DNA from: Scolanthus callimorphus
Lineage: Eukaryota; Cnidaria; Anthozoa; Actiniaria; Edwardsiidae
Direction of reading: 5' to 3'
Assembly: GCA_033964015.1 (NCBI GenBank)
Contig: CM066923.1
Coordinates: 2,542,001 to 2,606,000 of the forward strand
Length of the DNA stretch: 64,000 nucleotides
Part shown: positions 63,637 to 64,000 of the stretch, one piece after another
Layout: every line of letters begins with the position of its first letter
How positions within the stretch are numbered: the stretch's first letter is position 1
Made by a program: the position numbers and the translations under genes
Notes under the pieces: model-generated
Told to the model about the DNA's origin: nothing
The model's input: the letters and a program-made list of their open reading frames with translations, nothing else
The model's database searches: none

Positions 63637-64000
63637 TACTACATAATACATGCATTTGTAATACTAGGATATTACCCTAGTATTGGCATGCTGTATAAAT
63701 ATGGGTTATCAAAGGTTTCCCAGGCTACTGATTTTTTGTGAATAATTTTTGTTAAAACATATTTGAATAATTATCGTAGAAATACTGAGAAGGTATGGGC
63801 AGATAAATCACCCCATTCAATATAACTGAATCGGAACAAGAGAGCAGTAAAAAAGGCTCAAATCCTCACAATTCTTGCAGATTATTTATGATAGAACAAT
63901 TTTATTTGTTACCAGTATTTAAAATTGTTATCATACTTGTCTGGCCTTCTATCTGCCCAGACATACATTCTTAGTATTTTTAATGTAATACTTCACACAC
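63637..64000. other. Start of ankyrin gene intron
   Basis: This is AT-rich sequence to the window edge with no further exon visible. Confidence 0.4.

Noticed and set aside
1..64000. CRISPR arrays, bacterial operons or phage-like modules
   Set aside because: The window is spliced animal DNA; direct repeats here are few, imperfect and lack regular spacers.

Overview
This is intron-rich animal nuclear DNA. All genes except two are split by GT-AG introns, and VANGL, TTC3/DZIP3, a DHHC palmitoyltransferase and a heteromeric amino acid transporter are metazoan families. AT-leaning composition, modest introns, an intronless rhodopsin-like receptor lying in another gene's intron and very dense short inverted-repeat (MITE) transposons would suit an anthozoan cnidarian (sea anemone or coral). 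That placement is an inference; no gene here was compared with a database.

Layout. (1) 295-6341, plus: 3' part of an SLC7-type amino acid transporter light chain; its 5' exons lie before the window. (2) 7693-38576, plus: one large gene of about 43 exons, rebuilt here exon by exon with every splice phase closing, for a 1865-residue TTC3/DZIP3-type E3 ubiquitin ligase (two TPR regions, a Cys-rich zinc module, a long low-complexity region, coiled coil, Pro-rich region and C-terminal RING-H2). (3) 38577-45369: intergenic DNA, mostly repeats, with one small hypothetical ORF at 42131-42511 (minus). (4) 45700-47192, minus: an intronless VANGL/Strabismus planar-cell-polarity gene, full length but broken by one missing base in a G run. 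(5) 48813-59098, plus: a 10-exon ZDHHC3/7-like palmitoyltransferase of 272 residues. (6) 55706-56593, plus: an intronless class A GPCR-like gene inside intron 7 of the palmitoyltransferase. (7) 62606-63435, plus: first coding exon of an ankyrin-repeat protein that continues past the window.

The repeat landscape is the other main content. Introns and spacers hold at least a dozen inverted-repeat element families. Several have readable target-site duplications: two hAT-like MITEs with 8-bp duplications, two TTAA-flanked elements, and a TA-flanked pogo-like element nested in one of the TTAA elements with a further inverted repeat inside it. There is also one clear tRNA-derived SINE and one probable tRNA-derived fragment, several local tandem duplications, long G runs and a 650-bp imperfect GTT-rich tract. 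No long transposase or reverse transcriptase ORF was seen, so the elements look non-autonomous.

The genes are functionally unrelated neighbours rather than an operon-like system. VANGL and the palmitoyltransferase are divergently transcribed with about 1.6 kb between their start codons; the SLC7 and TTC3-like genes are tandem with about 1.35 kb between them. I found no RNA gene that I would call functional, no CRISPR array and no clearly new biochemical system. The observations most worth checking are the intronless, frameshifted VANGL copy, the nested GPCR with a duplicated first-helix segment, and transposons ending within tens of bases of TTC3-like splice sites.
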